From Pseudomonadota bacterium (lineage in GTDB: Bacteria > Pseudomonadota > Alphaproteobacteria > Rhizobiales > Hyphomicrobiaceae): a DNA stretch of 64,000 bases. The translations under genes were made by a program, and so were the position numbers. The stretch covers positions 62,001-126,000 of the forward strand of contig JAFECG010000022.1 of assembly GCA_018242215.1 (NCBI GenBank). The letters are read 5' to 3'. Shown piece after piece: positions 44,783-55,600 of the stretch. Under the pieces are notes generated by a model. The model worked only from the letters and a program-made list of their open reading frames with translations. It did no database searches and was not told the DNA's origin. The number at the start of each line of letters is the position of its first letter. Position 1 is the stretch's first letter.

Positions 44783-44910
44783 CCATTCGGCATTGTTTTG
44801 ACGTGATTGTTGCTTCTCTAGCGAGAAGAGAGACTTGTTTCGATTGGGTCACGGTAGCAGAATCCGGCATCCGGCCACCTGCTGCTACGGGATGAATTAG
44901 GGGACGACGA

Positions 44911-45513
44911 ATGCGAGGGTTTGACATGGGGTGGGCATCCGCGACGCGAATTCGCTCCGTCGGCTGGCTGTTTATGATGTTTGCGTGCTTCGCAGGCTTT
45001 TCCGCGAGCGGCGCGCGGGCTGAATCTCCTGCCGTTTATATGCAGCGCGTGCAGAATGAGCTGATGTATGCGCAGCGTCAGGGTGGCATTTCGGCTTACG
45101 CCAACGTCCTCCGTCGTCATATGGACGTTCCAAATATCGGGCTGACCGCGCTTGGTCCACACGCACGCACCCTGCCGAAGGCGGACCGACCCGCCTATTA
45201 CAACGGCATGATCAACTTCATCGCGAAATACGCGGCGAAGGAGGGCCCGAAATACGTCGTCACCAGCGCTGTCGTGACGGGACAGGGACCAGGCGATGCC
45301 GGTGGCACTAACGTCGATGCGCACATCACGCTCTCGGATGGATCCGGATACGACATCCGCTGGCTAGTGATGAAAACGAGCCAAGGCTACAAAGTCCGCG
45401 ATGCGCAGGTCGTCGGTTTCTGGATGACATCGTTCCTCGATGATCTTTTCCAGAACTACATCACCGAGAATGGGAATAATCCCCGAGCGCTCGTTCTGGC
45501 CCTGAGCCGTTAA
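44911..45513 (+). CDS. MlaC/Ttg2D-like periplasmic phospholipid-binding protein
   Basis: The 200-residue protein has a signal peptide (VGWLFMMFACFAGFSASGARA, cleaved near 37) and then an MlaC-like body: LRRHMDVPNIGLTALG, LPKADRPAYYNGMINFIAKYAA, YDIRWLVMKTSQGYKVRDAQVVGFWMTSFLDDLFQNYI. MlaC shuttles phospholipids between the outer and inner membranes. No mlaD, mlaE or mlaF gene is adjacent, so it is an orphan copy. A second ATG at 44926 is possible. Confidence 0.82.
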   Translation: MRGFDMGWASATRIRSVGWLFMMFACFAGFSASGARAESPAVYMQRVQNELMYAQRQGGISAYANVLRRHMDVPNIGLTALGPHARTLPKADRPAYYNGMINFIAKYAAKEGPKYVVTSAVVTGQGPGDAGGTNVDAHITLSDGSGYDIRWLVMKTSQGYKVRDAQVVGFWMTSFLDDLFQNYITENGNNPRALVLALSR

Positions 45514-45743
45514 GGCGGCTCGCGCCCGTTCGACTCGACGGTCGAGATGTGTCTTTATGGCGTCGCTCGTGCGGGCGATGTCACGACATCTGTGGCATCC
45601 CGGTGTTCGCCCCATTTACGTCCAGCTTTGCATCGACAAAGCGCCGCACCCTTGCATCGGTGGCGAGCATAGGGACGAAATGATCGCAAGCAGACTATAA
45701 AGGTCGCCGTGCGGTCGTGCAGATGGGGATGAGAGAGGGGCTT

Positions 45744-46394
45744 ATGATCGTTTCCAAGTTGCGTTCTGCGCCAGGGATGGCGTTTGCATTCGTTATCGGC
45801 TTCGCTTTGGCTTTGCAGACGCTGCCTGTGATGAGCCAGGATCAGCAGCAGCCCCCAGCCGAAGCTGAGCCAGCCGCTCCTGCCGAAGGCGGCGGTGATG
45901 CGACTGCCCCGGCTGCTGAGCCCTCTCAGGAGGGCGCAACGGCTCCGAGCGCGGAACCTTCCGCTGAACCTGCGCAGGACAGTGGCGCGTCGTCCGGAGA
46001 AGCGCCCGCAGGTGATGCCGCAACGGCGCCACCCGCCGGTACCGGGAGCGGGGAGGCCCCTGCTCAGCCCGAAGCGCCCGCAACCGAATCCGCGCAGCCT
46101 GCGGCACCTGAAGGGAGCGCGCCAGCGGCGGCTGTCACCGCAAGCCAAGTGCAGATCGGTGCAGCGGTCTTCGGATCGGATGGCGCAAAGATCGGTGAAG
46201 TCAACGGCGTGAAGTCGGACGATACGGGCAAAGTCCAGCAGATCCTCGTCACCGATGGAATGCCCGCTGGCATAAACGCCAAGGTCTTCGAAATATCGGC
46301 GGACAAGATCACGAGCGTGGGTGACGGCGTGAAGCTATCTCTCAGCTCGGAGGAAGCCAAAAAGCTTCCGATCGTCGACAACGGCAACGGCTGA
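45744..46394 (+). CDS. Exported Pro/Ala-rich protein with a C-terminal PRC-barrel-like domain
   Basis: The 216-residue protein has a signal peptide (KLRSAPGMAFAFVIGFALALQTLPVMSQ). About 90 residues of low-complexity alanine, proline, glutamate and glycine follow, then a folded domain of about 75 residues (SQVQIGAAVFGSDGAKIGEVNGVKSDDTGKVQQILVTDG) with the PRC-barrel pattern. The linker may span the cell wall. I chose the ATG at 45744 because GAGAGGGG precedes it. The role is unknown. Confidence 0.72.
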   Translation: MIVSKLRSAPGMAFAFVIGFALALQTLPVMSQDQQQPPAEAEPAAPAEGGGDATAPAAEPSQEGATAPSAEPSAEPAQDSGASSGEAPAGDAATAPPAGTGSGEAPAQPEAPATESAQPAAPEGSAPAAAVTASQVQIGAAVFGSDGAKIGEVNGVKSDDTGKVQQILVTDGMPAGINAKVFEISADKITSVGDGVKLSLSSEEAKKLPIVDNGNG

Positions 46395-46410
46395 TCGGAG
46401 ACCTACCGCT

Positions 46411-46479
46411 GTCATCCTCGGCTTTATGCCGGGATCGATTGCGCGGACAAATCATCCTCGGGGCGAGCCCGAGGAAGAC
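46411..46479. repeat. Composite two-hairpin intergenic repeat, copy B (inverted)
   Basis: GTCATCCTCGGCTTTATGCC starts the first hairpin and CCTCGGG-GCGAG-CCCGAGG (46456-46474) forms the second. Read on the minus strand, the order matches copies A and C. The second hairpin lies just past the ettA stop and may help end that transcript. Confidence 0.75.
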
Positions 46480-46511
46480 GTTTGCTGCGCCGAAAAGCGG
46501 GAATTCGGCTT

Positions 46512-48170
46512 CTACCGTTCGAAGCGCTTGTATTTGATCCGGTGCGGCTCGACGGCCTGATCGCCGAGGCGGCGCTTCTTGTCTTCCTCGTAGTCGGCGA
46601 AGTTGCCTTCGAACCATTCGACGTGGCTGTCACCCTCGAAGGCCAAGATGTGCGTCGCAAGACGGTCGAGAAAGAAGCGATCGTGCGAGATCACCACGGC
46701 GCAGCCGGGGAAATCTTCGAGCGCTGCTTCGAGCGCGCCGAGCGTTTCGGTGTCAAGGTCGTTCGTCGGCTCGTCGAGGAGCAGAAGATTGCCGCCTTCC
46801 TTCAGAAGCTTTGCCAAATGCACGCGGTTGCGCTCGCCGCCTGACAGCAGGCCGACCTTCTTCTGTTGGTCGGCGCCTTTGAAGTTGAACCAGCCGCAAT
46901 AGGCTCGGCTCGGGACTTCCTTCTTGCCGCCGAGCAGCATCTGGTCGAGGCCGCCTGAGATTTCCTCCCAGACGGTTTTCTTATCATCGAGATGCGCGCG
47001 CGACTGGTCGACATAGGCGATCTTGACGGTATCGCCCAAGCGGATCGAGCCTTTGTCCGGCTGCTCAGCACCGGTCAGCATTTTGAATAGCGTCGTCTTA
47101 CCGGCGCCGTTCGGACCGATGACACCGACGATTCCGCCGGGGGGGAGCTTGAACGACAGATCGTCGATCAGCAGGCGGTCACCGAAACCCTTGCTCAGGC
47201 CGTCGGCTTCGATGACGACACCGCCGAGGCGCGGGCCGGTCGCGATCTGGATGGACGCGCGTCCGTTTTCCTCGCGCCCGGCCTCATCGGCGAGCTTCTC
47301 GTAAGCGGTGATGCGAGCCTTCGACTTTGCCTGGCGGGCCTTCGGAGAGGATCTGATCCACTCAAGCTCGCGCGAGAGCGCCTTTTGCTTGCTTTCTTCC
47401 TGCGCCTTCTCGGTCGCCTCGCGCTTGGCCTTCTGTTCGAGCCAGCCCGAATAGTTGCCTTTCCACGGCACGCCCTGTCCGCGGTCGAGTTCGAGTGTCC
47501 ATTCGGTGATGTTGTCGAGGAAATAGCGGTCGTGGGTGACGAGGATCACGCATCCTGCGTATTCTTTCAAATACCGTTCGAGCCACGCGACGCTTTCCGC
47601 GTCGAGATGGTTGGTCGGCTCGTCGAGAAGGAGGATGTCGGGCTTCGACAGCAAAAGCTTCGTCAATGCCACGCGACGCTTCTCACCGCCCGAAAGCTTC
47701 GTGACATCGGCGTCACCCGGCGGCGAGCGCAGCGCGTCGAGCGCCTGCTCGACCTGGGCATCGAGGTCCCACAGGTTCTGGGCGTCGATCTGGTCCTGAA
47801 GCGCCGTCATCTCGTCGGCGGTCTCTTCCGAATAGTTCGCCGCGATCTCGTTGTAGCGATCGAGGATAGCTTTTTTCTCTGCGACACCTTCCATGGCGTT
47901 GCCCAGCACATCCTTCTCTGGATCGAGTTCCGGTTCCTGCGGCAGGTAGCCGACCCTGACCCCATCAGCAGCCCAGGCTTCGCCGGTGAAGTCGTCGATC
48001 CGGCCGGCCATGATCTTAAGCAGGGTCGATTTGCCGGCTCCGTTCAGGCCTACAACGCCGATCTTGGCGCCGGGCAGGAACGAAAGGGAGATGTCCTTCA
48101 GCACCTGCTTCCCGCCGGGATAGGCTTTGGACAGCTTGTGCATATGATAAACGTACTGATGTGCTGCCAT
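46512..48170 (-). CDS. ettA: Energy-dependent translational throttle protein EttA
   Basis: The 552-residue soluble ABC-F protein has two ATPase domains. The first has Walker [10 protein letters not shown] at 41-49, [11 protein letters not shown] and DEPTNHLD; the second has [20 protein letters not shown] and DEPTNDLD. A linker and a toe-print arm ([17 protein letters not shown]) match EttA rather than Uup or antibiotic-resistance ABC-F proteins. It binds the ribosomal E site and slows initiation when ADP is high. The length matches the family norm of about 555. Confidence 0.96.
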   Translation of the reverse strand: MAAHQYVYHMHKLSKAYPGGKQVLKDISLSFLPGAKIGVVGLNGAGKSTLLKIMAGRIDDFTGEAWAADGVRVGYLPQEPELDPEKDVLGNAMEGVAEKKAILDRYNEIAANYSEETADEMTALQDQIDAQNLWDLDAQVEQALDALRSPPGDADVTKLSGGEKRRVALTKLLLSKPDILLLDEPTNHLDAESVAWLERYLKEYAGCVILVTHDRYFLDNITEWTLELDRGQGVPWKGNYSGWLEQKAKREATEKAQEESKQKALSRELEWIRSSPKARQAKSKARITAYEKLADEAGREENGRASIQIATGPRLGGVVIEADGLSKGFGDRLLIDDLSFKLPPGGIVGVIGPNGAGKTTLFKMLTGAEQPDKGSIRLGDTVKIAYVDQSRAHLDDKKTVWEEISGGLDQMLLGGKKEVPSRAYCGWFNFKGADQQKKVGLLSGGERNRVHLAKLLKEGGNLLLLDEPTNDLDTETLGALEAALEDFPGCAVVISHDRFFLDRLATHILAFEGDSHVEWFEGNFADYEEDKKRRLGDQAVEPHRIKYKRFER

Positions 48171-48317
48171 AAGTGGCGCCTCTGTGTCTTGAAACTCAAG
48201 GGATTGAGCGGCCTTCTAGCCCATTGCGGCGGCTTGCTCAATTGATCATTGCGCCCATCTGCGACGTGTCACGGCGCCATGCTACTCTTAATATAGGAAC
48301 GGATCGCTCGCTGAGGA

Positions 48318-49043
48318 ATGACGGGAATGTCGGAGCAGACGTCGGAAAGCGGCAAACCGCCGAAGCCAAAGATAACCTGCGCCCTGACGGGGCACGAATA
48401 TCCGCGCGGCAAACTGGTCAATCTGGCCACGGTGATGCCTTCGCTCGTGGAGCGGATACGCAAGGACCACCCGGAACTCAAAGACGACTCGTTCGTGTTG
48501 CGCCAGGAACTCGATCGTTACCGGACACTCTACGTTACAGAGCTGCTTCGGGCGGAATCGGGCGACTTGAGCGAGATCGAGAAGCAGGTCGCGGAAAGCC
48601 TCGCGACGCACGAAACGCTTGCGGAGAACGTCGAGGAGGAATTTGGGGCTGAGCGGACTCTCGGGGAAAAGCTTTCGGACATCCTTGCGGATTTTGGAGG
48701 CAGCTGGAGTTTCCTGATCGTCTTTGCGGCGTTCCTTGGAATTTGGATGATGTATAATTCCTATAGGGGCGGCGGAGCGTTCGATCCTTATCCTTACATC
48801 CTCTTGAATCTCATCCTATCGACGATTGCGGCCGTGCAGGCGCCGATCATCATGATGAGCCAGAAGCGGCAGGAAGCGAAGGATCGGCTACGGTCGCTCA
48901 ATGACTACCGCGTCAACCTCAAGGCCGAGCTTGAAATCCGGACCTTGCACGAAAAGATCGATCATCTTCTCAACAAGCAATGGCAGCGATTGGCGCAAAT
49001 CCAGGAGCTGCAGCTCGAAAAGATCATGGAGCGGCGCAAGTAA
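48318..49043 (+). CDS. DUF1003-family membrane protein
   Basis: The 241-residue protein has a zinc-ribbon-free N-terminal region (KITCALTGHEYPRGKLVNLATVMPSLVERIRKDHPEL). The DUF1003 core follows: LGEKLSDILADFGGSWSFLIVFAAFLGIWM, NLILSTIAAVQAPIIMMSQKRQEAKDRL, and EIRTLHEKIDHLL. Two membrane helices are visible. No function is established for the family. A second start lies at 48327. It converges on the CPBP protease gene. Confidence 0.85.
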   Translation: MTGMSEQTSESGKPPKPKITCALTGHEYPRGKLVNLATVMPSLVERIRKDHPELKDDSFVLRQELDRYRTLYVTELLRAESGDLSEIEKQVAESLATHETLAENVEEEFGAERTLGEKLSDILADFGGSWSFLIVFAAFLGIWMMYNSYRGGGAFDPYPYILLNLILSTIAAVQAPIIMMSQKRQEAKDRLRSLNDYRVNLKAELEIRTLHEKIDHLLNKQWQRLAQIQELQLEKIMERRK

Positions 49044-49056
49044 AAGACAGGGATTG

Positions 49057-49806
49057 TCACCAAGCCGGGTTCTTCACGCCAGTGAAGAAATAGACGCCGA
49101 GGCCGATGGTGAAGACGAGCCAACCCCAGAGCACGTGTTCGATATAGACGGCCCAGAAGGATCGCGTGCGCTCGTAACGCCAGGCGAGAAGCAGGCCGAC
49201 GACGAACGTGCCGCCCACGGCAATCCAGTTGCGAAACAGGATGTGGCCGAAGCCGAAGGCCAAGGCATTGGCGAGACTCAGGCTCCAACGCGAAGAGAAC
49301 AACACGCCATAGCGATGAAAGAAGAAGATGCGGTACGCAAACTCCTGCGGCAGGACGGACGTGAACGGATAAAGCACCATGATCTTCAGCCAGAATCCTG
49401 GACGCTCGGCCGCAAGCGAGAAAAGTCTTTCGGGCATTATGGCTGCAACCAAGCCCGCGACGACAAGGCTCCCGGCGAGAAACGTCAGGAGGATCGCGGC
49501 GAGCGTCGCACGGCTCGGGCGACGGTCTAATTCCTTCTTCAGGCTATAACTTCGATCACAAAGCAAAAATGCAGTGAACCCGACGAGCACTGGGGGAAGG
49601 GCATAAAACAGAGGGACGCGATAGTCGAAGACGGCAACGCGCATCAGCAGCGCCAGTCCGATATAGATCAATCCGAATTCGGCCCATAGGCGCAGCCCAG
49701 GTGCTTCGGTCCGACGTCCATCGATCGCGTTTTCCTGCAACGTGCCGCCGGCGGAAAAAAAATCGACGTTGCAGGCGTTCTGGCCGATAGAGAGCGATGC
49801 CGTCAT
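49057..49806 (-). CDS. CPBP-family intramembrane protease
   Basis: The 249-residue protein has about seven membrane helices and a variant of the CPBP (Abi) motifs. The first motif reads QEFAYRIFFFHRYG, where the canonical pair of glutamates is QE; the second is FGFGHILFRNW; a third histidine is in YIEHVLWGWLVF. These residues would bind a metal within the membrane. Some members process prenylated proteins or serve in bacteriocin immunity; the substrate here is unknown. It ends 13 bases from the convergent DUF1003 gene. Confidence 0.82.
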   Translation of the reverse strand: MTASLSIGQNACNVDFFSAGGTLQENAIDGRRTEAPGLRLWAEFGLIYIGLALLMRVAVFDYRVPLFYALPPVLVGFTAFLLCDRSYSLKKELDRRPSRATLAAILLTFLAGSLVVAGLVAAIMPERLFSLAAERPGFWLKIMVLYPFTSVLPQEFAYRIFFFHRYGVLFSSRWSLSLANALAFGFGHILFRNWIAVGGTFVVGLLLAWRYERTRSFWAVYIEHVLWGWLVFTIGLGVYFFTGVKNPAW

Positions 49807-49827
49807 TAGAGCGCTCCGCTGCGGACG

Positions 49828-50856
49828 CTATGGTCTGGCGTTGACGAGGCCGGGCAGCATGGCAGCGCGCTTCGACCACCGCTTTCGGATTTCGGCAGCG
49901 ATCGTTTCAGCGGAATGGAGCGGTGTATAGCTCCAGGTCGGGATGGCTTGGCCGGACGTGGGCAGTGGCCGCGTTGCGCCGTAGGCCGCAAGGGACGCGT
50001 GGAAGCGATCGAACTTCGCGCTGCCACCGGAGGGTGAGAATAAAAAGATCGGACGACCTGTCGCGGCGGCTTCGCACACCATGCTGACACTGTCGGCGGT
50101 AATCACAAAGGCGTCGGCATGCGCTAGAAAGTCCGGATAGGGGTTTTGCCCCGCGCCGTCCCAGAAGACCGCAGGTCTTCCGACGATCGCGGTCTTGATC
50201 CGGGAAGCCAGCCGTTCAGGTGTCCGACGCGACGTGGTGATCATCAGACCAGCACCCCCTTCGGACAATGCCGTCAGCGATTGGACGAGGCGCTCTTCAT
50301 CGGTGTCCGTATAGCGATAGTCGCCGTTCGGGCCGCCGACGAGGCAGGCGATCCGCGGCTTCGGTAGCGCGGCGGTCGACGGCGGGATGGTTGCACGAAG
50401 CGCCGCGAGTCTTTTAGGAGAAAAACGGTGTGGCGCGGTCAGCGTGGTGACGACATTGGCGCCGCGACGGCGATCGTGCTCGGGAACCCAGATCAGGTCG
50501 GCGCTCGAAGGTCCGGTTTTCGGATCCATCAGGATGACGGTATATGTCTGAAGGCCTGCGCGGCGCTTCAAAGCGCGAATATAAGGGATGGTCGTTCGGC
50601 CGGTTGCGAAGGCCAGTGTGGGCCACGGAGGACCTAGCGGGCCGCCAGGAGTGCCCATCCCCTCACCCGCCGGCAGCGGCCCCCAAGGCGCCATCAACTT
50701 GTAGATGCCCTTGAGATCGGCTCGTTTGACTTGAGGCGACAGTCCCAGCGCATCGACGACTCCGAGGCACTGGGCTTCGTGCCCGGCCTTCCCATCAGAA
50801 AAGATCCAGGCTGTTCGGCCCTCGAGCTGGCCAGAATTGGGGTCGGCGATAGTCAT
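49828..50856 (-). CDS. ELM1-like (DUF1022) protein
   Basis: The 342-residue protein matches the family named after the plant mitochondrial fission factor ELM1: TAWIFSDGKAGHEAQCLGVVDALG at about 14-37, LAFATGRTTIPYIRALKRR, IACLVGGPNGDYRYTDTDEERLVQSL, and NPYPDFLAHADAFVITADSVSMVCEAAATGRPIFLF. The layout looks like a GT-B glycosyltransferase-like fold. It lies 21 bases upstream of the CPBP gene start on the same strand... reading direction places it first, so the two may be co-transcribed. I chose ATG 50856, which fits the family start. Confidence 0.83.
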   Translation of the reverse strand: MTIADPNSGQLEGRTAWIFSDGKAGHEAQCLGVVDALGLSPQVKRADLKGIYKLMAPWGPLPAGEGMGTPGGPLGPPWPTLAFATGRTTIPYIRALKRRAGLQTYTVILMDPKTGPSSADLIWVPEHDRRRGANVVTTLTAPHRFSPKRLAALRATIPPSTAALPKPRIACLVGGPNGDYRYTDTDEERLVQSLTALSEGGAGLMITTSRRTPERLASRIKTAIVGRPAVFWDGAGQNPYPDFLAHADAFVITADSVSMVCEAAATGRPIFLFSPSGGSAKFDRFHASLAAYGATRPLPTSGQAIPTWSYTPLHSAETIAAEIRKRWSKRAAMLPGLVNARP

Positions 50857-50981
50857 CGGTTGGGTCCTGGCATCGCGATGTCGAGGGTCCGGCGCAAACG
50901 GGATCAAAAGAATGAAGCGATACTTTGCGCGCTGGCTGACATACCTGATAGTACTCTAGACCTCCTGCAGCGGCCCGGTCC

Positions 50982-51470
50982 ATGGCACTAGAACTCGACG
51001 AGACAGACTGGCGGATTTTGCGAGAGCTGCAAGCCGACGGGCGGATCACCAACCTCGCTCTCGCGCACCGCGTCGGTCTCTCTCCGCCGCCCTGCCTGCG
51101 CCGGGTCCGAACGCTGGAAGAGGCGGGTCTCATCACGCGTTATACTGCGTTGGTCGACGAAGTCAGGCTTGGCTATGCGCTGACGGCGTTCGCGATGGTG
51201 CGACTCCATAACCAGGCGGAGTCGGACCTTCGCGCCTTCGAAAACAGGGTCCTGGGATGGCCCCTCGTCCGTGAGGCCTACATGCTCTCGGGCGAAAGCG
51301 ACTTTATATTGAAATGTATCGCGCGAGACCTGCAACGTTTCCAGAGTTTCGTGCTTGATGAGTTGACGGCGGCCCCCAACGTCGCCAGCGTGAAAACCTA
51401 CCTGACAATCCGACGCGCCAAACGCGAACCGGGTGTGCCGATCAGCGTAGCGGGACCCGAGGGCACGTGA
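50982..51470 (+). CDS. Lrp/AsnC-family transcriptional regulator
   Basis: The 162-residue protein has the Lrp helix-turn-helix (LDETDWRILRELQADGRITNLALAHRVGLSPPPCLRRVRTLEEAG at about 3-47) and a C-terminal ligand-binding RAM domain (VREAYMLSGESDFILKCIARDLQRFQSFVLDEL). Such proteins sense amino acids as octamers. The gene is divergent from the ELM1-like gene with 125 bases between starts, and a secreted-protein gene follows. Its targets are unknown. Confidence 0.92.
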   Translation: MALELDETDWRILRELQADGRITNLALAHRVGLSPPPCLRRVRTLEEAGLITRYTALVDEVRLGYALTAFAMVRLHNQAESDLRAFENRVLGWPLVREAYMLSGESDFILKCIARDLQRFQSFVLDELTAAPNVASVKTYLTIRRAKREPGVPISVAGPEGT

Positions 51471-51498
51471 TTGGCGCTCGGTGTATTGTGGAGGGTCG

Positions 51499-52065
51499 AT
51501 GGGCACCTTTTCTAAATTGGCGGCATCCGCGATCGGAGCGCTTCTTTTCTCCGTCCTCCCAAATCTAACGCTGGCGATCGCTGCAACGTCGGATGATCTG
51601 TTCAACGACTACTTCTCGAACGTGCTTGCCGGCACGCCATGCTTCGCGCGAACATATGACGACGCGCAGTTGAATGCGCATCCGGACCAGCGCGTCCGTG
51701 CGATCGAGATCGATCTGTCCAAGTCGAACTCCGATAGCACGCCCAATTCCGCGGATCGCTTCGAACTGGGTTTTGCGCTGATGCTGCGATCGGGGCCGGA
51801 ATGGTTTGGTCAGTCAGCCAACTGTAAGACGAATGAAACGGACTTCGAGTGCTATCTCGAAAGCGACGGCGGCGTCTTCCGGCTTATTCCGCAAAAAGGT
51901 GGCGGCCTCCGGCTGGAAACCGGCGAAAGCGGCATCTCGCTCGAAGGTTCGAACGGCGACATCGAACTCTCCGGCAAGAACGGAAACGATCGGGTCTTCG
52001 ACCTCGTTCCGTCCAAGGAGGAGTGCCAAGCCGCGTCGGCCTATTTCGAGGGCGGCAACGAGTAG
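51499..52065 (+). CDS. Exported protein of unknown function
   Basis: The 188-residue protein has a signal peptide (SKLAASAIGALLFSVLPNLTLAIA, cleaved near 29). A mature domain follows with FSNVLAGTPCFARTYDDAQLNAHPDQRVRAIEIDL, CKTNETDFECYLESDGGVFRLIPQ and a C-terminal DRVFDLVPSKEECQAASAYF. Four cysteines suggest periplasmic disulfides. I recognise no named family. I chose the ATG at 51499 after GGAGGG. It starts 28 bases after the Lrp gene and may share its transcript. Confidence 0.65.
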   Translation: MGTFSKLAASAIGALLFSVLPNLTLAIAATSDDLFNDYFSNVLAGTPCFARTYDDAQLNAHPDQRVRAIEIDLSKSNSDSTPNSADRFELGFALMLRSGPEWFGQSANCKTNETDFECYLESDGGVFRLIPQKGGGLRLETGESGISLEGSNGDIELSGKNGNDRVFDLVPSKEECQAASAYFEGGNE

Positions 52066-52074
52066 CCGCCCCGA

Positions 52075-52560
52075 TCAGCGTCCGATCAGCCCCCAGGTGA
52101 CCTTCAGGATTTCGAATGTCCGGGTGCCCTTTGGCGTCGTAACATCGACGCTTTCGCCTTTCGCTTTGCCGATCAGCGCACGGCCAATTGGCGACGAGAT
52201 CGAGATCTTTCGGTCGCGAAGATTGGCTTCGGTGTCTCCGACAATCGTGTAGGTGACCTTCTCGCCCGAATCTTCGTCCTCGAGCGCGACAGTTGCACCA
52301 AACTTGATGGTGTCGCCGGAAAGCTTCGTAACGTCGATGATCTCGGCGCGATTGATCTTGTCTTCGATCTCGGCGACGCGGGCTTCATTCAGTCCCTGCT
52401 GCTCTTTGGCTGCGTGGTATTCGGCGTTTTCCGACAGGTCGCCATGGGCGCGCGCTTCCGAAATCGCCGCGATGATGCGCGGGCGCTCGACGGCTTTTAG
52501 CCGCTGCAATTCTTCCTCGAGGCTCTTGTAACCCTCGATGGTCATCGGCACCCGTTCCAT
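52075..52560 (-). CDS. greA: Transcription elongation factor GreA
   Basis: The 161-residue protein starts [19 protein letters not shown] and has the acidic tip of the N-terminal coiled coil ([23 protein letters not shown]). The C-terminal FKBP-like domain has [27 protein letters not shown]. GreA rescues backtracked RNA polymerase by stimulating transcript cleavage. The frame extends to a TTG at 52626, but the ATG at 52560 gives the normal length; TTGACA at 52626-52621 could be a -35 box. It follows carB on the same strand, as in many Rhizobiales. Confidence 0.96.
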   Translation of the reverse strand: MERVPMTIEGYKSLEEELQRLKAVERPRIIAAISEARAHGDLSENAEYHAAKEQQGLNEARVAEIEDKINRAEIIDVTKLSGDTIKFGATVALEDEDSGEKVTYTIVGDTEANLRDRKISISSPIGRALIGKAKGESVDVTTPKGTRTFEILKVTWGLIGR

Positions 52561-52686
52561 CGTCTTCTCCAACGTCTTAATCCTTGCGGGGGCGTCCCCA
52601 ACACAGGGTAACAATACAATTGTCAAATAGGAAAGCAGCGAAGGGCAACCGCTCCTTAGCGTGCCCTGGCCACTTGGTCGAACGGC

Positions 52687-55600
52687 TTAGCGATGCGCAA
52701 AAGCCTGCAACGGAGCCACTTCCAGCGTGTCCGATGCCAATGCTTTAATGGCTCGTGTAACCGCTACCGCCCCCGCTAATGTTGTATAATATGGGATGTG
52801 GTGAAGCAAGGCCGTGCGCCGGATGTCCTTGCTGTCGCTCAGGGCTTTGGAACCCTCAGTTGTATTGAAAACGAGGTGAATATCACCATTTTTCATGGCG
52901 TCCACAATGTGCGGGCGACCCTCCAGAACCTTGTTGATGGCGTCACACTGGATGCCGTTCGCCTCCAGGAACCGCTTGGTCCCACGGGTCGCCACAACCT
53001 TGAATCCCATCGCAGCGAGTTCCTTTACCGGCGCGACCACGCGCGCTTTATCGCTCTCTTTTACGGAGACGAAGACGGTTCCCTTGGATGGCAGTTTCTG
53101 ACCGGCGCCAAGCTGGCTCTTGCCGAACGCCATCGCGAAGTCGTGGTCGATGCCCATCACCTCGCCGGTCGAGCGCATTTCGGGGCCGAGGATCGGATCG
53201 ACGCCGACGAAACGCGCGAACGGGAAGACGGCTTCCTTGACCGCGATATGCTTGTAGACCGGCTTCGTCAGTTTGAAAGCCGATAGCGGCTTGCCGGCCA
53301 TCACCTCGGCAGCGATCGAGGCGATCGGCAGACCAATGACTTTCGCGACGAAGGGCACGGTCCGCGAAGCGCGCGGATTGACTTCAAGAATGAAGACCTG
53401 CTCGTCCTTGATCGCGAACTGCACGTTCATCAGGCCAACGACGTGTAATGCGAGCGCCAACTCGCGCGCCTGGCGTTCGAGCTCGGCGACAATGGTCGAT
53501 GAGAGCGAATGCGGCGGCAACGAGCAAGCGCTGTCGCCCGAGTGAATGCCGGCTTCCTCGATGTGTTCCATGATACCGGCGACGAAAGTATCCTTGCCGT
53601 CAGAGAGGCAGTCGACGTCGACTTCGACAGCGTCCGTCAGGTAGCTGTCGATCAGGAGCGGGCGTCTCTCCGACACGACAAGCTCCGACGGCTTATCCAG
53701 CGTCGCCGAAAGGCGCGCTACGTAACGATCGACTTCGGCGCCGTCGTGGACGATCTCCATGGCGCGTCCGCCGAGTACGTAGGATGGACGAATGACGACC
53801 GGATAGCCGATCTGCTCCGCAATTCCCCGGGCAGCGCTGGGTGTCTTGGCAATGCCGCTCTTCGGCTGCCTGAGCTTCAATTTGTCGATCAAGGCTTTGA
53901 AGCGGTCGCGGTCTTCGGCCAGATCGATCGCGTCGGGCGATGTGCCGAGGATCGGAACGCCGGCCTCTTCCAGCGCGCTCGCGAGCTTCAGCGGCGTCTG
54001 CCCGCCGAACTGGACGATGACGCCCTTGAGCGAACCTTTGCCGCTCTCGACGCGGATGATCTCGAGGACATCCTCCGCGGTCAGCGGCTCGAAGAACAGG
54101 CGATCCGAAGTGTCATAGTCGGTCGAGACCGTCTCGGGATTGCAGTTGACCATGATGGTCTCGAAGCCGGCCGCGGTCAGCGCGAAACAGGCATGGCAGC
54201 AGCAGTAGTCGAATTCGATGCCCTGGCCGATGCGGTTCGGGCCACCGCCGAGAATGATAACCTTGTCCTTGTCGGTCGGATCGGCTTCGCACACCGGATC
54301 GCCGCTGAGCCCCGTCTCGTAGGTCGAATACATATAGGCGGTGGGCGACGCGAATTCCGCCGCGCACGTATCGATGCGCTTAAACACCGGCATCACGCCG
54401 AGATCTTTCCGCATCTTGCGAACGTCCGCCTCGCTCACCTTCGCGAGCTTTGCGAGACGCGCGTCGGAGAAACCCTGCGCTTTGAGGGCTCGCAACGGTG
54501 CGGCTGTCTTCGGCAATCCGTGCGCCAGAACGCGAGCCTCGCTATCGACGACGGCCTTGATCTCCGAGAGGAACCACGGATCGATCTTGCAATACTGATG
54601 AATCTCGTCGAGCGAAAAGCCTTCGCGAAACGCTTGCGCGACCTTCAGAATGCGATCGAACGTCGGCCGAGAGACGGCGGCGCGGACGACGTTCTTGTCG
54701 TCCCCCTGGCCGAGTCCTTCGAGCTGCACATCGTCAAAGCCGGTCAGGCCGGTTTCCATCGAGCGCAGCGCCTTCTGGATGCTTTCGGCGAACGTCCGTC
54801 CGATCGCCATCGCCTCCCCGACCGATTTCATCGACGTGGTCAGGGTCGTGTCGGCGCCTGCGAATTTCTCGAAAGCGAAGCGGGGAATTTTGGTGACGAC
54901 GTAGTCGATCGTCGGCTCGAACGATGCTGGCGTCGCGCCGCCGGTGATCTCGTTCTGGATCTCGTCGAGCGTGTAGCCCACCGCGAGCTTGGCCGCCACT
55001 TTCGCGATCGGGAATCCGGTGGCTTTCGAAGCAAGCGCGGACGAGCGCGACACGCGCGGGTTCATCTCGATGACGACGAGACGGCCGTCCGCCGGATTGA
55101 CAGCGAACTGAACATTCGAGCCACCTGTCTCGACGCCGATCTCGCGCAGCACCGCGATCGAAGCGTCGCGCATGATCTGGTATTCTTTGTCGGTCAGCGT
55201 CAGGGCGGGCGCAACGGTGATCGAGTCGCCCGTGTGCACACCCATCGGATCGATGTTTTCAATCGAGCAGATGATGATGCAGTTGTCGGCCTTGTCGCGG
55301 ACGACCTCCATCTCGAATTCCTTCCAGCCGAGGACGCTCTCCTCGACCAGAACCTGAGACGTGGGCGAAGCATCGAGGCCGCGATCGATGATCTCGAAGA
55401 ATTCCTCGCGGTTGTAGGCGATGCCGCCTCCGGTGCCGCCCAAAGTGAACGACGGGCGAATGATGGCCGGCAGGCCGACATGCTCGAGCGCGGTCGCGGC
55501 TTCATCGCGGTTGTGCACGAGACGCGAGCGCGGCGTTTCGAGTCCGATCTCTTCCATCGCTTCGCGGAAGAGCTGGCGATCTTCCGCCTTGTCGATGGCT

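Noticed and set aside
52598-52626. Sigma-70 promoter for greA
   Set aside because: TTGACA is present at 52626-52621, but no acceptable -10 box is found at 16-18 bases, so I did not list it as a feature.
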